Positions 6,477-9,771 of a stretch of 9,771 bases of DNA are shown here, piece by piece. Under the pieces are notes generated by a model. The model did no database searches and had not been told where the DNA came from. It saw only the letters and a list, made by a program, of their open reading frames with translations. Position numbers and translations under genes: made by a program. Within the stretch, counting starts at the first letter, position 1; each line of letters starts with the position of its first letter. This DNA is from an uncultured Ancrocorticia sp. (GTDB lineage: Bacteria > Actinomycetota > Actinomycetes > Actinomycetales > Actinomycetaceae), in the NCBI GenBank assembly GCA_905373325.1, contig CAJPTB010000043.1:1-9771 (forward strand). Reading direction: 5' to 3'.

Positions 6477-6509
6477 CCGCCCGTGGCAACCGAGGGCCGC
6501 CCGTGGCAA
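6477..6509. repeat. 13-bp direct repeat before the serine hydrolase start
   Basis: CCGCCCGTGGCAA occurs exactly at 6477-6489 and 6497-6509, a 20-bp period, ending 9 bases before the GTG at 6519. It would lie in the 5' leader of the transcript if the promoter at 6411 is used. It may be a duplicated operator or simply a local duplication. Confidence 0.6.
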
Positions 6510-6518
6510 ACTGGCCGG

Positions 6519-7334
6519 GTGACTTCCTTCGACGCCGCCGCGCGGGCCGCTGCCGCGCATTTTGACTTTCCGTGTGCTTTCGGTGTGACGGACCTTGCGG
6601 GGCCGATCGCGTGTTCGGGCGACGTCGACGCGGCATTCCCTTTCGCCTCGGTGACGAAGCCGCTGGCCGGGTACGCCGCCCTCGTGGCGGTCGATCGGAA
6701 ACTGCTGCGTTTGGATGCCCCCGCGGGGCCCGAGGGGTCGACTGTGCGCCATCTTCTGGCGCATGCCTCCGGTTTGCCGTTCGAGGAGGGGGCGGTTCTG
6801 GGCGCGCCGGGAAAGCGGCGCGTGTATTCGAATCGGGGCTTTGACGTGCTGGGCGACGTCGTCGAGGAGGCGACCGGCACGCCCTTTTCCGAGTGGCTGG
6901 AGGAAACCGTGCTCATTCCGCTGGGCATGAGCGCAACCGAATGCGAGGGGTCGCCGGCCCACTCGGGCCGCGGCTCGGTGGCCGACCTTCTGGCGTTCGG
7001 CCGGGAAATGCTCTCCCCCACGCTCGTCTCGTCCGAGCTGTGGCGCGAGGCGATCACGCCGCAGTTCCCCGGGATCTCGGGAGTGCTGCCCGGGTATGGG
7101 CGGCAGGCCGACAACGCGTGGGGCTTGGGCGTGGAGATCCGCGATTCGAAGGCGCCGCATTGGACGGACGCCTCATTTCCGCCGTCGGCCTACGGGCACT
7201 TCGGTCAATCGGGTTCGTTCCTGTGGGTCGATCCGACGGTCGGGCGCGCCGGGGCTTTCCTCGGCGCCCGCCCCTTCGGCGCGCCTCACAGGGAGGCGTG
7301 GCCGGCGCTGACGAAGGCCATGCGCGAGGCGTGA
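6519..7334 (+). CDS. Serine hydrolase, class C beta-lactamase/penicillin-binding fold
   Basis: This 271-residue enzyme has the three active-site motifs of the family. SVTK at 44-47 supplies the nucleophile Ser44 and Lys47, YSN is at 103-105, and HFG at 227-229 stands where class C and D-peptidase relatives have KTG or HTG. The stretch STVRHLLAHASGLPF is also typical. Such proteins include D-aminopeptidases, esterases and beta-lactamase-like peptidases; the substrate is open. The GTG at 6519 is chosen because recognisable family sequence starts there. The open frame extends 54 codons further left to an ATG at 6357, but that stretch runs through promoter-like repeats and lacks a believable signal peptide. 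No strong ribosome site is visible. With the GTG start the protein is probably cytoplasmic. At about 270 residues it is shorter than most beta-lactamase-family esterases. Confidence 0.85.
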   Translation: MTSFDAAARAAAAHFDFPCAFGVTDLAGPIACSGDVDAAFPFASVTKPLAGYAALVAVDRKLLRLDAPAGPEGSTVRHLLAHASGLPFEEGAVLGAPGKRRVYSNRGFDVLGDVVEEATGTPFSEWLEETVLIPLGMSATECEGSPAHSGRGSVADLLAFGREMLSPTLVSSELWREAITPQFPGISGVLPGYGRQADNAWGLGVEIRDSKAPHWTDASFPPSAYGHFGQSGSFLWVDPTVGRAGAFLGARPFGAPHREAWPALTKAMREA

Positions 7335-7368
7335 CTGCGGCCTCGACAAGGCTCCGCCTGAAGCCCCA

Positions 7369-7603
7369 GATCGTCAAGCTCGGCGCGGCACACCGCCAGT
7401 TCCGGCGCGGCACACCGTCAAGCCCAGCGATGCGCACCGTCGAGCCCAGCGCAGCACAGCACCCAACGATGTGCACTGAGCACTTGAGCCCCGCCCTAGG
7501 GACTTGAGCTCCGTCCTAAGCACTTGAGCCCCATCCTGAGAACTGGAGCGCCGTCCTGAGAACTGGAGCGCCGCACCGTGAGCCAAAACACCACACCGTG
7601 AGC
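7369..7603. repeat. Degenerate tandem array, 22-bp units then 20-bp units
   Basis: Four 22-bp units start at 7369, 7391, 7413 and 7435; for example CACCGTCAAGCCCAGCG (7413) and CACCGTCGAGCCCAGCG (7435) differ at one base. After a 24-bp junction, 20-bp units start at 7481, 7501, 7521, 7541 and 7561, each of the form nACTTGAGCnCCnTCCTnAG or ACTGGAGC variants, with a more decayed unit at 7581. CACCGTGAGC recurs at 7574 and 7594. The units sit end to end with no spacers, so this is not CRISPR. A 20- or 22-bp period does not keep a reading frame, so it is unlikely to be coding. The array fills most of the 332-bp gap between the convergent serine hydrolase and lipoprotein genes; the rest of the gap shows nothing else. 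Confidence 0.8.
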
Positions 7604-7666
7604 ATTCATCGCGTGCCAGTCAAAGACTGTGTTCGGAGGGCGGCACTAACCGTGGGCATGAAGCAT

Positions 7667-8320
7667 TCACCCGATTCCAGTCGATGGCGAGGCCGCCGGC
7701 GTCGGCGACCCGGGCTCCGGAGGATCCGCGGCGGTCCTGGGCTTGCGCCCGGGTGGCGCGGGGCGGCAGCCGGTCGAATAGCGCATGCCAAAGTAGTTTT
7801 CCCGTGTCAAAGACGCGTCTACATACCCGCCATCCTGGGTGTTGTGGATATAGGCCCCATGGTCACGACCATCTGAGACGTCGATGACCTCCGTGAAACC
7901 GAAAGGAGCGACCTCCTCCTTGACGATGGCAAGCATGCGCGGCCACGCATCCTTGGAGAAACCGGGGGCGATCCCTTGTCGAGAATGGTCGAGGTAACCG
8001 CCCTCGTGGAGGTCGTCGCACGGGTCGTAAAGCTTGTTCGGGTCCTCGTCTAGCCAGGTCCACTGCCTGGCGCCGAACTCGGCGTCGACCCTGGAGCGCA
8101 CCCTGGCCAACGCCCCCGTGAGCTGACTGCGGGCGGTTATCACGTCCACCCGCTCGCCGAAAGGCTTACGCCCTTCGTAATCCGAAGACGGTGTCTGCTC
8201 CACCGAGCTCTCCCCCTTGCCCGACGGCGTCGGTGAATTCGAGCCGGGCCCAACAGGCCCGCAGGTGCATAGGGCGCAGCATGCAGCTGCCGCGGCAACC
8301 GCCCGTGCGACCGCGCCCAT
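7667..8320 (-). CDS. LppA-family lipoprotein
   Basis: The 217-residue protein starts with a short Ala-rich export signal and a cysteine cluster (Cys14, 15, 18, 20). Cys20 in LCTC followed by GPVGPGS is the best lipid-attachment site, though the lipobox is not canonical. The mature part has features shared with mycobacterial LppA: WTWLDEDPN at 87-95, a Cys at 101 in YDPCDDL, IVKEEVAPFGFTE at 132-144, and STGC with Cys185. The two mature cysteines could form a disulfide. A Pro-rich tail of about 30 residues follows. It should sit on the outer face of the membrane; its function is unknown. The ATG at 8320 is one base after the stop of the gene upstream and has GGAAAGG 9 bases before it. A longer reading from 8353 would overlap that gene and spoil the signal peptide. 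Confidence 0.75.
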   Translation of the reverse strand: MGAVARAVAAAAACCALCTCGPVGPGSNSPTPSGKGESSVEQTPSSDYEGRKPFGERVDVITARSQLTGALARVRSRVDAEFGARQWTWLDEDPNKLYDPCDDLHEGGYLDHSRQGIAPGFSKDAWPRMLAIVKEEVAPFGFTEVIDVSDGRDHGAYIHNTQDGGYVDASLTRENYFGMRYSTGCRPAPPGRKPRTAADPPEPGSPTPAASPSTGIG

Positions 8321-8321
8321 G

Positions 8322-8678
8322 TCAGTGAGCCTTTCCAGCAACAGCGGCCTCATAGGCCCTGTCTACCTCGTCGGCTTTCTTGCGCGCATTGCGAACCTGG
8401 ACCTTGCACTCCTCGAGGTGTTCCTCGCGTTCCTTTTTGTCATCCTCATGGTCGGTGTCCCATGGGCTGGTCAAGTCGCCGAAGCTCTTTTTGATCGGAT
8501 TTAGATCGGTCACCATGGTTCCGTCGGCAGGGATCTTGAATCCGAAATGGCTGGCGCGAGACTCGGCTTCCATAACCATGGTTGAAACATTGCCCAAACC
8601 TTCCTGCGCCTCCGCAGTGACCTTTATTAGCTCACCAATGTTTTTCAGCAGCTGCGGAGAAACTTTCACTTTTGACAT
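8322..8678 (-). CDS. Small helical protein, possibly EspC/WXG100-like
   Basis: The 118-residue protein is not firmly recognised. Residues 1-45 are helical and open with MSKVKVSPQLLKNIGELIKV, which resembles the start of EspC/DUF2580-type or WXG100-type proteins that travel through type VII secretion systems. The middle (45-75) contains the loop SPWDT. Residues 76-112 form a long, highly charged helix likely to be a coiled coil. No signal peptide or membrane segment is present, and no clear YxxxD/E export motif is found at the C-terminus, so secretion is unproven. The ATG at 8678 has GAAAGGG about 8 bases upstream. The LppA-like gene begins one base after its stop, so the two are coupled and may act together at the cell surface. 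Confidence 0.7.
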   Translation of the reverse strand: MSKVKVSPQLLKNIGELIKVTAEAQEGLGNVSTMVMEAESRASHFGFKIPADGTMVTDLNPIKKSFGDLTSPWDTDHEDDKKEREEHLEECKVQVRNARKKADEVDRAYEAAVAGKAH

Positions 8679-8703
8679 TGTTCACCCTTTCACGCGCCGA
8701 CAA

Positions 8704-8740
8704 TGACGTCACGCATGCGCTTTTTATTAGGCGTGAGTCA
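8704..8740 (-). promoter_or_regulatory. Candidate promoter and operator of the small-protein/LppA operon
   Basis: TGACGTCACGC (8704-8714) is mirrored, with one extra base, by GCGTGAGTCA (8731-8740). Between the arms, read leftward, is TAATAA (8729-8724), a likely -10 box about 46 bases before the start codon. An inverted repeat flanking a -10 suggests a repressor site. TGACGTCA itself is a perfect 8-bp palindrome. No strong -35 box is visible. Confidence 0.45.
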
Positions 8741-9134
8741 CTGTTGGAAGTTGCGACCATTACAGCACAACACCCTATCACTTGGTAAACCCAATTGGCG
8801 GTCCGCATCGCGGAACCGCCTTCCAAAGCTACGCAATGGTGTCGAATGATGCCGCTATGTAATTGTGATATACAACACACTCTTGCGGAACTTCATTGTC
8901 TTCGCTTTCAATCACGATCCGCTGCGAACAAAGCCAATCCACACCCCGAAACAAACCGCGATCATGAGGAAATCAAAGGCCTTCGGCAAGGTCGAACATG
9001 CGGCCCATGGGCGGCGCGACAAGCTTGGCCGAAGTCCGGCTTCAGCTCAGACTTCTGATTTCGGTCATGCCGTCCGCCGCCCAGATCTCAGTGCTTGCCT
9101 CTTCAGTTTTCCAATCTGCTTCAAGCCAAGCACG
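8741..9134. other. Intergenic stretch without a convincing gene
   Basis: This region is visibly less GC-rich than the genes around it, and the short open frames in it have unlikely amino-acid content. It contains an imperfect inverted repeat at 8797-8820, in which GGCGGTCCGC faces GCGGAACCGCC with one bulged base; this could be a weak terminator for the gene to the right. An AT-rich patch lies near 8860-8880. At 9045-9134 an open frame continues from the end of the glycoside hydrolase gene. No RNA gene was recognised. Confidence 0.5.
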
Positions 9135-9771
9135 CTAGCACGTCCACGCGATTATCGCCGCTCCTCCGCTCGGAACATGGACGGTTTCACCCGATTCGAT
9201 CGGCCTGCCGTCGGGAATTTCGACGGGCACAGTCGCGGCCGTATGCACGACCTCGATCGTTCTCACCGCCTCGGCCGCCCACGAAGATCCGCTCGTCTTC
9301 AATGGCACGCTCACGTCCTCGCGGCCGTGATTGGTGGCTACAAGGATCCCGCCGCGCGGGCCGCGCAGGACGCCCCGCGCGAGCTGCGGAGAATCGAGGT
9401 CGACCGGCGGCTCAATCCCGGCAAGGTCGCGCACGAGCCTGTAGACGCGCCACAGGCCGTCGGCGTCGCCGTGGGCGTCGGCGATCTCGGCGGCGAGAAG
9501 CTCGATCGGATAGGCGCATACGACGACGGCTCCCCGGCCGCGCCGGGCCACGGTCAGCGCGGGCAGGCCGGCGGCGTCGGTTGCCACGGTTCTCGCGTCG
9601 ACCACGTCCAGCTCCACGCCCCGCAGATGCAGATCGTTGGCCGCCCCGCCCGCCCTGGCGGCGGCCGGCAGCTCGACCGAGACAACGTCGCCCGCTTCCA
9701 GGCCCGCGAAAGGCTCGACGGCGGTCAGCTCCAGGCGGTCCGTTGCGACGGCCCGGTCGGCTATGCGCACG
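9135..9771 (-). CDS. C-terminal part of a probable glycoside hydrolase
   Basis: The frame is open to the right edge, so this is the last 212 or so codons of a longer gene. A segment near the middle (PALTVARRGRGAVVVCAYPIE, then a helix with LWRVYRLVRDLAGIE) resembles the non-catalytic Rossmann-like domain seen toward the C-terminus of some GH42- and GH5-type glycosidases. There a line about restoring control over a small ligand is absent and the domain helps assembly. The remaining residues (GVLRGPRGGILVATNHG to GGAAIIAWTC) look like a beta-sandwich, common at the end of such enzymes. No catalytic residues are in view, so the activity and even the family are tentative. The stop is TAG at 9137-9135. 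Confidence 0.5.
   Translation of the reverse strand, partial: VRIADRAVATDRLELTAVEPFAGLEAGDVVSVELPAAARAGGAANDLHLRGVELDVVDARTVATDAAGLPALTVARRGRGAVVVCAYPIELLAAEIADAHGDADGLWRVYRLVRDLAGIEPPVDLDSPQLARGVLRGPRGGILVATNHGREDVSVPLKTSGSSWAAEAVRTIEVVHTAATVPVEIPDGRPIESGETVHVPSGGAAIIAWTC

Noticed and set aside
7374..7586. Leftward 70-codon frame through the tandem array
   Set aside because: The 20- and 22-bp periods change reading frame at each unit, so no repeated peptide is maintained; no ribosome site was seen.
7369..7603. CRISPR array
   Set aside because: The repeats are contiguous, degenerate and 20-22 bp long with no spacers, and no cas gene is nearby.
8632..8880. Leftward 82-codon frame upstream of the small-protein gene
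   Set aside because: It overlaps the promoter and start of the small-protein gene, has no family resemblance and has a Cys/Ser/His-rich composition unlike its neighbours.
8795..9058. Rightward 87-codon frame in the intergenic stretch
   Set aside because: There is no ribosome site, the composition is implausible, and no pattern of a folded protein is seen.
1..9771. Insertion sequence, prophage or integrative element
   Set aside because: No transposase, integrase, terminal inverted repeats or tRNA attachment site were found; the toxin-antitoxin pair alone is not enough to call a mobile element.

Overview
The window looks like chromosomal DNA from a high-GC Gram-positive bacterium (Actinomycetota). 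Coding regions are very GC-rich, GTG starts are common, two genes have the spacing expected of leaderless mRNAs, and there is an LppA-type lipoprotein. A member of or near the Actinomycetaceae is plausible, but no rRNA or marker gene fixes this.

Positions 1-3645 hold an acyl-CoA metabolism cluster. The first codons of an acyl-CoA dehydrogenase point left from position 105. A 295-bp divergent promoter region separates it from a rightward pair: a fused-subunit family I CoA-transferase (401-2026) and an AMP-forming acyl-CoA ligase (2023-3645), joined by a 4-base GTGA overlap. Together they could activate a carboxylic acid by CoA transfer or by ATP, then desaturate it. The substrate cannot be read from the sequence.

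Positions 3760-5533 hold a leftward two-gene unit. A NagD-type HAD phosphatase is followed after 7 bp by a TetR-family regulator. The regulator has an unusual C-terminal tail of about 80 residues, acidic and built around repeated DDA motifs. It converges on the CoA genes and may control them.

Positions 5711-6300 hold a leftward toxin-antitoxin pair of the HicA/HicB type with a GTGA overlap. Directly upstream are two near-identical 24-bp direct repeats, a partial third copy and an inverted repeat, all overlapping the likely promoter, as expected for an autoregulated operon. hicA and the HAD gene share the same -10 hexamer at the same distance from the start codon.

Positions 6519-7334 hold a rightward serine hydrolase of the beta-lactamase/penicillin-binding fold. 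Upstream of it lie a perfect 15-bp palindrome and a 13-bp direct repeat with a 20-bp period. After it comes a non-coding tandem array (about 7369-7603) whose unit changes from 22 bp to 20 bp.

Positions 7667-8678 hold a leftward pair: a small helical protein (possibly EspC/WXG100-like) and an LppA-family lipoprotein, one base apart. A 456-bp stretch without a convincing gene follows. The right edge holds the C-terminal part of a leftward gene, probably a glycoside hydrolase.

Nothing here is clearly a new system. The features most worth a second look are the HicAB operator, the acidic-repeat TetR tail, the tandem array, and the coupled small protein plus LppA lipoprotein.
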